Notes under the pieces: model-generated | The model's database searches: none | What the model was told of the DNA's origin: nothing | What the model saw: only the letters and a program-made list of their open reading frames with translations | Shown: piece after piece, positions 19,444-29,042 of the stretch | Numbering within the stretch: the first letter of the stretch is position 1 | How the letters are laid out: each line of letters starts with the position of its first letter | Source of the DNA: Vittaforma corneae ATCC 50505 | Taxonomy: Eukaryota; Microsporidia; Nosematidae | DNA: 64,000 bases | Direction: 5' to 3' | Assembly: GCF_000231115.1 (NCBI RefSeq) | Contig: NW_006889834.1 | Coordinates: 193,069-257,068 of the forward strand | Made by a program: the position numbers and the translations under genes

Positions 19444-20118
19444 ATGCGAAAGTTCTTTTTGCCAGGAGACTGTGTTTGTGAAAATGAAGGATACATTAAA
19501 GGCCATGGCACTGAGCAAATAGGTGACAAAATATATTCCAATTACTTTGGAACAGTTAATCAGATCAACAAACTCATCACAATCGCTCCAGTTTTTTCGG
19601 TTAGATACACGCCAGAAGTGGGGGATGTTGTGGTTGGAAGAGTAATACAAATATACAGCAAAAAATGGAAAGTCGACACAAACTGTAGGAGCGATACAAC
19701 ACTGAGTCTGGGCGCAATAAATCTGCCTGGTGTGATGCAGCGTAGAAAATCAGAAGAAGACGAAATCAACATGTCAAAATACTTTGATATTAATGATGTT
19801 ATCGTCTGTGAGGTCCAAAAAGTAAACAAAAATGGCAGTGCAGCACTACACACGCGAAGTGACAAATACGGTCGATTGTCCAATGGCGTGCTGATAAATG
19901 TGTCTCCCGATCTGCTAGTGGCGACTAAGTCTAGGTTTATTGCGAAAGGCGGAGTAGAAATTACTAGTGGATGCAATGGGCATATTTGGATTTCAAGTAA
20001 AAATGACTCCTCAGAATCGTTCCAGCAGATTGCACAGATTAGATCGATTATTGAATGCGCATATGACCAAAATGAAGCCGTTGATCTTGAAGCTATCATT
20101 AATAAAGTTGTGGAGTAG
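19444..20118 (+). CDS. RRP4: Exosome cap subunit Rrp4
   Basis: S1/KH RNA-binding cap protein of the RNA exosome, 224 residues from 19444, where TATTCCC abuts the ATG. Seen: N-terminal FLPGDCV and GYIKGHGT, the S1 domain EVGDVVVGRVIQIYSKKWKV, then LPGVMQRRKSEEDEINM (the Rrp4 signature), LHTRSDKYGRL and a KH-like end with GCNGHIWIS. The length is shorter than the yeast protein but all domains are present. RRP41 (25889-26506) and SKI2 from the same decay route are nearby but not co-transcribed. It shares a short divergent spacer with the INTS11-like gene. Confidence 0.95.
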   Translation: MRKFFLPGDCVCENEGYIKGHGTEQIGDKIYSNYFGTVNQINKLITIAPVFSVRYTPEVGDVVVGRVIQIYSKKWKVDTNCRSDTTLSLGAINLPGVMQRRKSEEDEINMSKYFDINDVIVCEVQKVNKNGSAALHTRSDKYGRLSNGVLINVSPDLLVATKSRFIAKGGVEITSGCNGHIWISSKNDSSESFQQIAQIRSIIECAYDQNEAVDLEAIINKVVE

Positions 20119-20235
20119 CACATAAAGGTTTTTATTAGTTGATATTTAGACAAGATATTATACCATAGCAAAACTGGGAATGTATTGCAGAGGCTCTCTG
20201 GTTGCAAATTTTCCTTTGAAGCTTTGCCAGCCCTA

Positions 20236-20802
20236 ATGATAAAAATAGCATTATTACAGAGAGGAAACAAGCTGATTGAATATTTAAATGCAGCATCGTG
20301 GCATTTTGATGCATCGTGCTCAGCCGACTATGAAATCAACTTCTCTACTCTTATTTTATTTCTCAGCTTGAAGTTCCATTCCGCAAAGCCCGAGTACATC
20401 TACAAGCGGATAGCCAAGCTAAAAGAAGCAAAACTGAGAATACTATTGATTTTGATAGATGCACCAAACTTCAATACGTCTCTACAGGAGCTGTTCAGAA
20501 CAGTGCCGATCATCATTGTTCTTTGCAGAACCTATGAAGAGTGCTCAAAGTACATCAAAGGATTCGATCTTTGCTCAAAAAGAGGAGTAGAGATATTAAG
20601 AAACAAAGACTCGACTGTAGATACATTTCTCCAAACGTTTAATAAGGTTAATAAGACAGATGCCGCCACTTTAAAAAGAAAATTCAGCACATTGTTGGAG
20701 CTTTTTAATGCAGGTGAAAAAGACTTGGCAAATGCGGTGGGAATAGGAAAGGTCAAGGCACAACAGCTTAAAAAGTATCTGGATAGATCTTTTAAAAGGT
20801 AA
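20236..20802 (+). CDS. RAD10: DNA repair endonuclease subunit ERCC1/Rad10
   Basis: Non-catalytic partner of XPF/Rad1 in nucleotide excision repair and flap cleavage. The start is put at 20236 because CAGCCCTA precedes this ATG; the longer reading from 20185 begins without that signal. The 188-residue product has the central nuclease-like fold (LFLSLKFHSAKPEYIYKRI, then LLILIDAPN) without catalytic residues, followed by a tandem helix-hairpin-helix (VNKTDAATLKRKF and GIGKVKAQQLKKYL) that dimerises with XPF. It lacks the long N-terminal XPA-binding region of human ERCC1. Its partner XPF is encoded at 34458-36713. Confidence 0.93.
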   Translation: MIKIALLQRGNKLIEYLNAASWHFDASCSADYEINFSTLILFLSLKFHSAKPEYIYKRIAKLKEAKLRILLILIDAPNFNTSLQELFRTVPIIIVLCRTYEECSKYIKGFDLCSKRGVEILRNKDSTVDTFLQTFNKVNKTDAATLKRKFSTLLELFNAGEKDLANAVGIGKVKAQQLKKYLDRSFKR

Positions 20803-20954
20803 GCTGTATCACCGGATGCCTCGGGTGAATAGCTGCAGACAGTCGAGTGTTATAGCCGAATTAATCTTTGGAAGTATTAATAAAGCCTTGTTCATACTTT
20901 ATATGCTTTGAGTGATTAGAGATTTAATGTCTCGCACTGTCCAATTTTAATGTG

Positions 20955-21192
20955 TCAAACATGTCTTTGTTTGTTCCAATACGGACAATATGGTGTTGAG
21001 TTTTGCAAATCTAAGACTTCTAAGCCCGGGAATACCACAATCCCATGATTTTTTAGTAACGTGCTGGAACGGCCGAAATTTGGCATTTGGATCTTGTCGA
21101 TGCTTGCAACTTTTGAACCCAGGTGTTGCCTTTCAAAAATACTTGTAAAAATTTTTGAATAGTGGTAATTTGTGTCAAAATTTTGTTTGCAT
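20955..21192 (-). CDS. Probable small gene with a frame break, unknown product
   Basis: The spacer between ERCC1 and ISWI is 554 bp, unusually long here. On the minus strand an ATG at 21192 has CCCC 11 bases upstream, runs six codons to TGA, and continues in the +1 frame for about 70 codons to TGA at 20955. One surplus base in the AAAATTTT run after the ATG would join them into about 78 residues (with IDKIQMPNFGRSS and GIVVFPGLEVLDL). This is the same pattern as the larger broken genes, and the resulting spacers (about 150 bp) become normal. I recognise no family, so it could still be chance. A 9-bp inverted repeat (21132-21140 with 21151-21159) lies inside it. Confidence 0.38.
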
Positions 21193-21356
21193 AGTGATTT
21201 CTTGGGGCACACGGCTCAAAGGTTAAGGTATGCACGAAATATTCTCCACAATATTTGCGCAGCGTCTATCAACCTACTGGTTATTTTCTTTAATTTTCAT
21301 TAGCCAGCAAAAATTTGTATTCTTAATTTGCAAATCAAAAGTTTCGAGTATCCCTA

Positions 21357-23789
21357 ATGTCAAAGAAAACAATGCGCAAATACGCTAAGTTTATCGCTGA
21401 CAACGAATTTTTAAAGGAATTCATGCCGGACGTTGATCTCGAAGATGCGGATTCAGAGCCAGTGGAAGCTTATATATTCACTTATTCGCCAAAATACGTC
21501 CGAGTGACACTACGAGATTATCAGATAGAGGGATTGAACTGGCTCATTAAAATGCACGAGAATGGTATCAACTGCATTCTTGCAGATGAAATGGGCCTGG
21601 GAAAGACATTGCAGACCATTGCATTTCTCGGCTATTTGAAATTTGTAAAAGATGAAAAAAACAAACACTTAATAGCTGTTCCAAAGTCATGTCTGCAGAA
21701 CTGGCACGATGAGTTTAGCAAATTTATTCCTGAAATGAAGGTTAAAATATTTCACACAAGCAAGTCTGAGATCAAAAAAGAGTCTAAGGTGCTGATCGAC
21801 AAAAACTACGATGCTATTCTAACAACATATGAGATGTGTTTGTTTGCCAAATCATATTTAAAAGATGTTAACTGGTCATACATTATCATAGACGAAGCGC
21901 ACAGGCTGAAAAACGAAAATAGCCAGCTAAGTAAAATCGTTAGGCTATTCAATTTCAAGCACAGGCTTCTTCTCACAGGAACGCCTCTACAAAACAATAT
22001 TCATGAGCTTTGGGCACTGCTTAATTTTATTGTTCCTGACTTTTTCAGCAACTCAGAAAAATTTGAAAACTATGTTTTGAATGCCGATAAGGAAGAAAAG
22101 AGTATTGAAAAACTGAGAAATGTGCTTCAGCTGTTCTTCCTGCGCAGGGAAAAGATCGATGTTGAAAAAAACCTAATGGCTAAAAAATATGTCAACATCT
22201 ACTGTCCATTGAGTGGCATGCAAAGAGAATGGTACAAATCCATACTCAAGAAAGATCTATCTGGTATATATCTTGATAGGGGTATTAAAACCACGCTTCT
22301 TAATATTGTAATGCAGTTAAAAAAGTGTTGTAATCATCCTTATTTATTTGAGGGGGCAGAGCCTGAGCCTTTTGAGACAGGCGAGCATCTTATCTACAAT
22401 TCTGGTAAGATGATTATTTTAGATAAGCTCTTGTCTAGACTGAAGTCGAAGGGATCAAGAGTGCTAATATTCTCGCAGATGTCACAGATGCTTGATATAC
22501 TGGAGGACTATGCTGTGTTTAGGGACTACAGCTATTGTAGGATAGACGGAAAGACATCATCAGAAGATAGAACTGCCGCGATTGAAGCATACAATGCATT
22601 GGACTCTGACAAGTTTTTATTTCTTTTGACAACAAGGGCTGGCGGCCTTGGGATTAATCTTTATACTGCAGACACTGTTATAATATTTGATTCTGATTGG
22701 AATCCACAAGCGGACTTGCAGGCCCAGGATCGAGCTCACAGAATTGGGCAGAAGAAGCAAGTTCACGTGTTCAGGTTTATAACCGACAATACCATAGAAG
22801 AAGGGATATATCTCAGAGCTCAACAGAAACTCAAGCTTGATGATATTCTCATCCAAAAGGAGCATAAAATTAACCACTCAGTCACTGAAAATGAGTTGAT
22901 GGATATTCTATCACATGGAATTGATATAAGCCAGAATGTATCAACAGACATGAGCTTAGAAGAAATTCTTAAGAAGGGCGAGGACAAAACCAGGGAGTTT
23001 GAGAGTAGAATTCAGAGCTTCAAGATTGCAGATACAATTGAGAACAAAATCGATCTCTACCAGTGGGAGGGTGAAAACTATTCCAAAAAGAAGCTTGAAG
23101 AGTTTATTGCTGCCAATACCGACGAGTCGAAGCCTAAGCGGATATCATTGTTTTCAAATAAGAAGTTTAAGAGACTTATCTTTCCGGAATACCAGTTTTA
23201 CCCCAAGGAATTCTATGAATTGCAAGACAAGGAAGAGATGTTGTTCAACCAGGACGAAAATCTCTCTGAGGAGGACAAGGCGCGCAAGGAAGAGCTTCTT
23301 CTAGAGGGCTTTGATTGGACAAAGAAGGACTTTAAAACATTCGTATCCGCCGTTGAGCAGTACTACGATGATATTGATAAGATCAAAGCATCGCTGCCGA
23401 ATAAAAGCGATGTAGAAAGGTACTACAAAGTATTCATGGAGAGATATCATGAGATTTCCGATATTTACAGAATCCCTAGTTTATTAGAAAGGGCCAAGCA
23501 GAAGAATGATAGAAAACATAAGCTAAAAGAAGTGCTCAGTAGACCTAGGGACCAGATTGAAAGATACTTGATCTCCAAAAACAGGTTTTACATTGACAAT
23601 ATCCATCTTCTTATGCTCTATCAAGACCACATGGATAGCCCACAATGTTTCGATAAGATTCGTGATAGTATTTTACACGATGATGACCTGGCATTTGACT
23701 ATTTTCTACTGACACGTTCAACTTCAGAGCTATCGAAACACATTAGTAATATGCTTTCTCAACTGTTAAAAGCATTTGATATTAAATAA
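21357..23789 (+). CDS. ISW1: ISWI-type chromatin remodelling ATPase
   Basis: Snf2-family nucleosome-sliding ATPase, 810 residues; ATCCCTA precedes the ATG. The Snf2 N-domain starts near residue 52 (LRDYQIEGLNWL) with Walker A DEMGLGKT, DEAH box IIIDEAHRLKN and LLTGTPLQNN. The C-domain has FSQMSQMLDILEDY, GGLGINLYTADTVI and DRAHRIGQ. After about residue 590 come HAND, SANT (WTKKDFKTFVSAVEQY) and SLIDE (near 690-800) segments, which define ISWI. It is shorter than yeast Isw1 (about 1130), mainly at the N-terminus. The stop overlaps TAAATAAA. Confidence 0.95.
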   Translation: MSKKTMRKYAKFIADNEFLKEFMPDVDLEDADSEPVEAYIFTYSPKYVRVTLRDYQIEGLNWLIKMHENGINCILADEMGLGKTLQTIAFLGYLKFVKDEKNKHLIAVPKSCLQNWHDEFSKFIPEMKVKIFHTSKSEIKKESKVLIDKNYDAILTTYEMCLFAKSYLKDVNWSYIIIDEAHRLKNENSQLSKIVRLFNFKHRLLLTGTPLQNNIHELWALLNFIVPDFFSNSEKFENYVLNADKEEKSIEKLRNVLQLFFLRREKIDVEKNLMAKKYVNIYCPLSGMQREWYKSILKKDLSGIYLDRGIKTTLLNIVMQLKKCCNHPYLFEGAEPEPFETGEHLIYNSGKMIILDKLLSRLKSKGSRVLIFSQMSQMLDILEDYAVFRDYSYCRIDGKTSSEDRTAAIEAYNALDSDKFLFLLTTRAGGLGINLYTADTVIIFDSDWNPQADLQAQDRAHRIGQKKQVHVFRFITDNTIEEGIYLRAQQKLKLDDILIQKEHKINHSVTENELMDILSHGIDISQNVSTDMSLEEILKKGEDKTREFESRIQSFKIADTIENKIDLYQWEGENYSKKKLEEFIAANTDESKPKRISLFSNKKFKRLIFPEYQFYPKEFYELQDKEEMLFNQDENLSEEDKARKEELLLEGFDWTKKDFKTFVSAVEQYYDDIDKIKASLPNKSDVERYYKVFMERYHEISDIYRIPSLLERAKQKNDRKHKLKEVLSRPRDQIERYLISKNRFYIDNIHLLMLYQDHMDSPQCFDKIRDSILHDDDLAFDYFLLTRSTSELSKHISNMLSQLLKAFDIK

Positions 23790-23844
23790 ATTGAGATTTA
23801 TCACGTGTTTGTCTGAAAAGCATTGACAAGAATAAACGGTGGCT

Positions 23845-24687
23845 TCAGTGCTGTAGATTACACACAAAACATGTTGGATCCTTTTCAATCTCTATCGCAT
23901 TTGTAAAAATGCCCGATGATCCATCAAAATAAACAAAGTCGTCTTTTATAGCGTTAAATGCCAAAAGCACTGCAAGATTTGCACATATTGAATTTATTGT
24001 GCACACATTGGGAATTATGTTTTCAAACATGCCTTTAACTTCAAATAATGATGTTTTAAGATCATCTGAGGCATTTAAGTTGAATCTATCGACAATCTCT
24101 TCGTATATCTCTTCATATTTTGGGTCACTGTGATTGTTCTCCACATGGATTTGTTCTTTTTTCTGAAAGATTATAGACTTTAGTACCTGATTTCGATTTT
24201 CAGCCGTTATTTTTTGGTTTAGTTTCTTTAAGCTGCAGATAAATGGAGCATTCTCATCACTGTAAAAATCTCTTATGCAATATAGACAAGAGGTGGCCCT
24301 TGTTACTCTTTTAGCATGCGCTTTTAGTCCCTCAACACCACAATCCACCATCATTTTACATTTCGAGTGAGAAAATGAATAATTCATCTGCATTCTGGAT
24401 GACACACTGTCTAAACAAGAAAAAATAACGTCAAAGGAGCCTAGAAATGAAGAACTAGTGTCTTCTATTTTGCCTATTATGTATTTTGAATTTGTTTTTT
24501 CGGCAACAACCTTTGCTTTGAATTTGCCTGCATCTTCCTTTTGAAAATAAAACTGTCTATTTAGATTACTTGTTTCAATAGTATCGTAGTCTATTACAGT
24601 GACACTGCACTTCAGTATCTTCAGTATTTTTACGACTTCCGATCCCAATCCGCCACTTCCAACTATCAGCACATTTGGATTGGACAT
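23845..24687 (-). CDS. Ubiquitin-like-activating E1 catalytic subunit (Uba3/Uba2 type)
   Basis: Adenylates a ubiquitin-like protein and forms an E1 thioester. The start at 24687 (MSNPNVLIVG) has CCCTGTT upstream, giving 280 residues. Seen: nucleotide loop GSGGLGSE (10-17), DYDTIETSNLNRQF with the ATP-binding Asn/Arg, KAKVVA, zinc ligands CLYC (134-137) and C-terminal CFVC, and a Cys (C151, PFICSL) in the place of the catalytic Cys of Uba3/Uba2 (P-x-CT). The segment before ENIIPNV resembles both Uba3 (NEDD8) and Uba2 (SUMO); I cannot separate them. It lacks the C-terminal ubiquitin-fold domain that recruits E2, so it is a minimal E1. Confidence 0.85.
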   Translation of the reverse strand: MSNPNVLIVGSGGLGSEVVKILKILKCSVTVIDYDTIETSNLNRQFYFQKEDAGKFKAKVVAEKTNSKYIIGKIEDTSSSFLGSFDVIFSCLDSVSSRMQMNYSFSHSKCKMMVDCGVEGLKAHAKRVTRATSCLYCIRDFYSDENAPFICSLKKLNQKITAENRNQVLKSIIFQKKEQIHVENNHSDPKYEEIYEEIVDRFNLNASDDLKTSLFEVKGMFENIIPNVCTINSICANLAVLLAFNAIKDDFVYFDGSSGIFTNAIEIEKDPTCFVCNLQH

Positions 24688-24941
24688 AACAGGGATCTGT
24701 GTTTTCAGGAAACTTTCGCCAGACAGCAATTCACAGCGATAGGTTTTGAACCATCGCAAACAGTCTAAACGGTAAGCAAGCAGCAGCCACCTGCATAGTA
24801 TTTTACAATAAGAAAAGAATAGAGACGGAGACAAGCTCAAATTCATATTTAATACACAGCATCTATCTGTCCATATCCATTTTGGAGAAATCTAAACCAG
24901 CTTCAAGAGAAAGTTCATCCCAGCTTTCCAACCCTGATATG

Positions 24942-25625
24942 CTAATTTGATGTCGAGTACAACTCTAGTAGCTTGTTGGACATAAATTCAATACAGCTAA
25001 AAGATGCAGTCGTGAGTTTGTATTTCTCGCTGAATATTTCATACATTTCCACATCGTCCATCGTTTTTTCATTTTTTAGCTCACTAGCAACATAATTGGT
25101 AAAGATCGTACATGTCAAAAGCTCGTCAATCGTAAAATATATCGACAAGGGAGTTTGCATGATATCATTGAGCATAATCCAGCATCTTCTGCTAAAAACT
25201 GAGTCAAACTGCTTTTCCTTACAAAGCCTTTCAAGTCTTGTATAAATCTCTGAAATCTCAAAGTTGAAATCAAGAACAACCGACAATTCTATTTCCGTTT
25301 TATTTATTGAAGTTGTGTACAGCTCCATAATGGACTGGTCTATTTCAATCGAGTAATGCTTTGATGCCAAATGCATAATTTTTTCTAATGGTCTGAGTGT
25401 CTCACAAATCTTGCATGCTAAATTTATAACCGAGGAAATAAGAACAACATCGTCTGGCTCTATTTTACTCTCTGCCTTTGCGGCAAAGAAAATGTGGTTG
25501 GAAATGGCCAGAGTCTTTTGGGGGAGATGGAGGGCCTTACAGATGTCGGAAATAGCTAACATGTCGTCTTCACAGATACTTGGCTGTAGACTGTTGAAAC
25601 AAGCAATGCTTTCGTCAAGCCACAT
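24942..25625 (-). CDS. Cyclin-box protein (cyclin L/T/C-like)
   Basis: A 227-residue protein started at 25625, which follows AAGCCCTTCACTGGAAG. The cyclin box is visible at about residues 25-110: LHLPQKTLAISNHIFFAAK, then a helix SSVINLACKICETLRPLEKIMHLA that matches the third to fourth helices of transcription-type cyclins (K/L/T/C). ELSVVLDFNFEI marks the last helix of the box, and a second, weaker repeat follows. It probably partners a CDK in transcription or RNA processing. Which CDK cannot be told from the sequence. Confidence 0.75.
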   Translation of the reverse strand: MWLDESIACFNSLQPSICEDDMLAISDICKALHLPQKTLAISNHIFFAAKAESKIEPDDVVLISSVINLACKICETLRPLEKIMHLASKHYSIEIDQSIMELYTTSINKTEIELSVVLDFNFEISEIYTRLERLCKEKQFDSVFSRRCWIMLNDIMQTPLSIYFTIDELLTCTIFTNYVASELKNEKTMDDVEMYEIFSEKYKLTTASFSCIEFMSNKLLELYSTSN

Positions 25626-25888
25626 CTTCCAGTGAAGGGCTTTGTGATGTGTGCAAATTTTGAGAAATTTTCGAAGTGTCCAAGCGAAATAGTATCGAAT
25701 TTTAAGCAAAAGCACAACAATTCATCAACAGATATGTAAATGACATATCACCCTATTGACCAATCCTATGCTAAATCTTGGTAATCGTTGATATCGAACT
25801 TAAAATAGGAAAATTAGAAACTTAGTGTATGCATGCTGCCTTCAATCATAGACTGGTTATAAAAGAACAGAGCCAGCTATATAAATAT

Positions 25889-26506
25889 TTAACTAACAGA
25901 TGATATTACCAGCTCTCGAAACTTCTCATGCTGCTGTCTACACATCTCAATGCCTTTGTTTATCGCTTCCTCAAATTGCATTCTTTGAACCTTTCCAAAG
26001 GACTCTAGATAAAGAATCTTATCGTGGTTGGGACAGTATACAATGCATACTGAGAATGATTTGCTTTCTTCATGGTATGTAAGATCGGCATTTTCATTTA
26101 ATGTAGCCGAGACGCACATATCTGATAGACTAATTCCGCTATATGCACATACTAGTGTGATCGAGTTAACAATAACGGAAAATATACTCCCATCGTCACC
26201 TAAAACATCAACGTTAATTTCTATTTGATTGTCAAAGCCCACCAGTCCAGAAAAGATCGCAAAAACCTTCTGCTTCATTTCGTACACACGTCTTTCATTT
26301 ATAGCTTCGTTTCTGCTTGTTTCTAAGAAGTTGATGCTTATTGCTAATTGCTGCTTCTCTCGGTTCTGTGAAATAGAAGTGTTGGCAATTGAGTTTCCTT
26401 GCCTCCAGTAGACAAATCCCTTGTCTCCTATCTTTTTAAAGGAGCATTCGGTCCTTCTTACTTCATCTGGAAATCGGCCGTCATTTCGAAGCACTGTAGC
26501 ATCCAT
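25889..26506 (-). CDS. RRP41: Exosome ring subunit Rrp41
   Basis: RNase PH-like subunit of the exosome ring, 205 residues. The start at 26506 (MDATVLRNDGRFP) has CACCCCGAA upstream. Motifs: NDGRFPDEVR (the RVDGRR-type opening), QGNSIANTS, then the second half IEINVDVLGDDGSIFSVIVNSITLVCAYSGI, which is the RNase PH/Rrp41 core. Catalytic residues of bacterial RNase PH are not conserved, as in other eukaryotes, so it should be structural. It is more divergent than most proteins in the window. RRP4 is about 6 kb away on the other strand. Confidence 0.9.
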   Translation of the reverse strand: MDATVLRNDGRFPDEVRRTECSFKKIGDKGFVYWRQGNSIANTSISQNREKQQLAISINFLETSRNEAINERRVYEMKQKVFAIFSGLVGFDNQIEINVDVLGDDGSIFSVIVNSITLVCAYSGISLSDMCVSATLNENADLTYHEESKSFSVCIVYCPNHDKILYLESFGKVQRMQFEEAINKGIEMCRQQHEKFRELVISSVS

Positions 26507-26644
26507 TTCGGGGTGCGTAGAAATAAACGATGGTGTCAAACACATAAGGCTGGAAAAGTCTTAAAAGTAAATTGAAAAACTATGCAGAGCCAAAGTGGTG
26601 GCATTGCGGAATGCAGCAGCATGCATGTCCTTTGCATATTAGGT

Positions 26645-28819
26645 TTATTGTTTGCGGAGATTTGTAAGGTGCTGTAGCACATCTCTCTCAAGATTCAACA
26701 CATCAGTTAATCGCAGATCATTTTCAGGACTATTGCTCCTGAATTTTATGCCTTCTTGTGTTAGACATATTCTTTTGCTTTCGTCTAAATATATTTCACC
26801 AGAATCGGATTTTCCAGCCAAGTTCCCAAAGACTTTCTTAAGAAATATGAATCTGTTTGCAAGAAAGAACTTGTGGAGAATGTGAAACACTTTTGAATCA
26901 TTTGCTGTAAAAAGACTTGTCATTTTGGCTATTTGAAGCATTTTTGGGCCTGTGATGAGATACACATCATTTTTGAATGCAACTTCAACTATTTCATCTA
27001 TAAAATCGGAAAAATCAAAGCACAATCGATTTTCAGTAAAGATCGTGGGTATTAGATTGTAGGTATAGAATATGCCAAACTTTTTGATATAGTTGAATCC
27101 ACTGCTGATGTTGAAGTGCTGCAAATCTTCAGTCAAAGTTTTGATGCACGTTTTAATGGAATCCGTAATTTTAACTGTGATGTTCATAAATGAAAACACC
27201 ATCACTTCACCAATTTTGTTTTCTGAAATTTCTATGTTCTGGGGCATGCCATCTTGAACTGCCATGAGGCGGATTTTATCAACGAGGTTTCTGATCAAGG
27301 AATCCTTGTAACTAGTATTGGCATAGTTTGCTGGAATATTTACGCACCCAACATTGCCGATATTCTGATGCACCATATTATTTGCAGTTTTGAGAGTAAA
27401 TCTATCAATATTAATGAGAGTTTTTGAGCCATGATTGTCAAGATGGTATAGATTGAATGATGAATCAACATAGAACGACCTGGCCGATAGACATTGATTG
27501 ATTTTGCATTGGATATTTAGATCTCTCAGCTCATGAAGAATCATAAGAAAGCCAATATTGCACTCTATAAAGTTAGTGAAGTTTTCAATGGCTATGGTAT
27601 CTTGGCCACTAACATCAAAGTTTTCGGTCACTGCAGTGACTTTTGAATCGACAACTATGAAGTGCAACTTTTGAAATGCCAGTCCACAAATGGGAGGCAT
27701 TTTTCCAAAAAAGCAGACACCTTGTGCTTTATTGAGACAAAAGAACATATCTCTGATGAAAATTGCTATGTTTGGGCCAAAAATACCAGGCTTGAATCCC
27801 ATATCTGCATTATCGGTCTGTGATATTACCTCGTCTCTCTTCGGCTCTTTAAGGGCATTAATATCCAGCAAATATCCTTTGATCTCGTCAATGTCGCTGT
27901 TTTTAAATTTCTTATACTGATCCTTGTTGGATATTTTGCAGTAAAAATCATTGTGTTTAAGATATCCCTGACAGTCGATGCCATTGACTGTGCCAGTAAA
28001 ATTTTGATAAAACCCCGTTTTCGTCTCAAGAAGATTAAAGACACTCAAGGCTTTTTTCTTGCTTTCAAAAAACTTCATAAACTTTACAATAGAATCTATA
28101 GTCGCAAGTCTTCTCAAGAGCTGATCATCCACTTTTCTACTATTAGTATAGGACTTAACCTTGAATAGCTGCCACTGCGGCCTTTGATAGAAACCACACA
28201 GCGCCAATTTGAAGGTAAAAAATTTCGATTGAAGGTGCAGTATTCCATTTTCTATTCTGAAATTATCAACACTTTCTCTTAGCAGGTATATTTTCATCAT
28301 TCTATGGATATGTACAAGGTCCTCCTCGAATATTAGATTCTGGTCTGTATTACGGTATAGTTCAGTGAATATACTTTTGTTTCTACCAAGTAGCCTATAT
28401 ATTTCTATCGGCAGTAGTTTACGATAATCCATGAATGCTTGCAGGGCAAGATTGAAGTTTGGACGTGGTATGAAGCTTGTTTTCATATTTTCATAAAGGA
28501 TCGCCAAAAAGTCTGCCATTTCTACAATTTTGTAACCGTAATTGGCACAATCGTCGCCTTTAAACTTCAAATAAAGCAAGTTCTTTAGCAGAAATGCGCC
28601 CTTTACAAATGTCTGTAGCAAATCCAGATCCTTGAGCTTTCTACTAGCGAACTCGATGATTCTGTTTCTCGAAGCATGTTCTTGTATCGAGTGATAGTCT
28701 GAAAGAATAGCATTCAGCTCAAAAAACACATTTTGAAAATAGAGAGTAAAGAACTGATCCAGGCGAGTCGTATTTTGTTGTTGTGCTCTGCTTCTTGTTT
28801 TTATTCGGACTCTCAGCAT
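26645..28819 (-). CDS. MED14: Mediator subunit MED14 (Rgr1)
   Basis: Backbone subunit of Mediator, linking head, middle and tail. 724 residues; TTTACCCTGCC precedes the ATG. The N-terminal 160 residues match the MED14 domain: RLDQFFTLYFQNVFFEL, the helix IIEFASRKLKDLDLLQTFVKGA, FLAILYENM and PNFNLALQAFMDYRKLLPIEIYRLL, which parallels the conserved stretch ending in LP-x-I. The remainder is weakly conserved alpha/beta sequence as in other MED14 proteins. It is shorter than yeast Rgr1 (about 1080), losing C-terminal tail contacts. The neighbours RRP41 and RER1 are unrelated. Confidence 0.85.
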   Translation of the reverse strand: MLRVRIKTRSRAQQQNTTRLDQFFTLYFQNVFFELNAILSDYHSIQEHASRNRIIEFASRKLKDLDLLQTFVKGAFLLKNLLYLKFKGDDCANYGYKIVEMADFLAILYENMKTSFIPRPNFNLALQAFMDYRKLLPIEIYRLLGRNKSIFTELYRNTDQNLIFEEDLVHIHRMMKIYLLRESVDNFRIENGILHLQSKFFTFKLALCGFYQRPQWQLFKVKSYTNSRKVDDQLLRRLATIDSIVKFMKFFESKKKALSVFNLLETKTGFYQNFTGTVNGIDCQGYLKHNDFYCKISNKDQYKKFKNSDIDEIKGYLLDINALKEPKRDEVISQTDNADMGFKPGIFGPNIAIFIRDMFFCLNKAQGVCFFGKMPPICGLAFQKLHFIVVDSKVTAVTENFDVSGQDTIAIENFTNFIECNIGFLMILHELRDLNIQCKINQCLSARSFYVDSSFNLYHLDNHGSKTLINIDRFTLKTANNMVHQNIGNVGCVNIPANYANTSYKDSLIRNLVDKIRLMAVQDGMPQNIEISENKIGEVMVFSFMNITVKITDSIKTCIKTLTEDLQHFNISSGFNYIKKFGIFYTYNLIPTIFTENRLCFDFSDFIDEIVEVAFKNDVYLITGPKMLQIAKMTSLFTANDSKVFHILHKFFLANRFIFLKKVFGNLAGKSDSGEIYLDESKRICLTQEGIKFRSNSPENDLRLTDVLNLERDVLQHLTNLRKQ

Positions 28820-29042
28820 GGCAGGGTAAATTTTGAAAATTGTTTCATAGCAGCTACTCTTCTACAGTGGCATTAGATGTTCGCGCCACTTTTTGTACAC
28901 TAAATAAAGGACATTGGTTTTTATTGTTCCTTTTCAGTCCAAAGTATCACAAACATTTCCAAATTTGTAGCATTTGCAAGCTTCATTCAAAACTAGCTGT
29001 AATTAAAACCATAGCCTTTGTGTAAGGTTAAGACATTTATTG

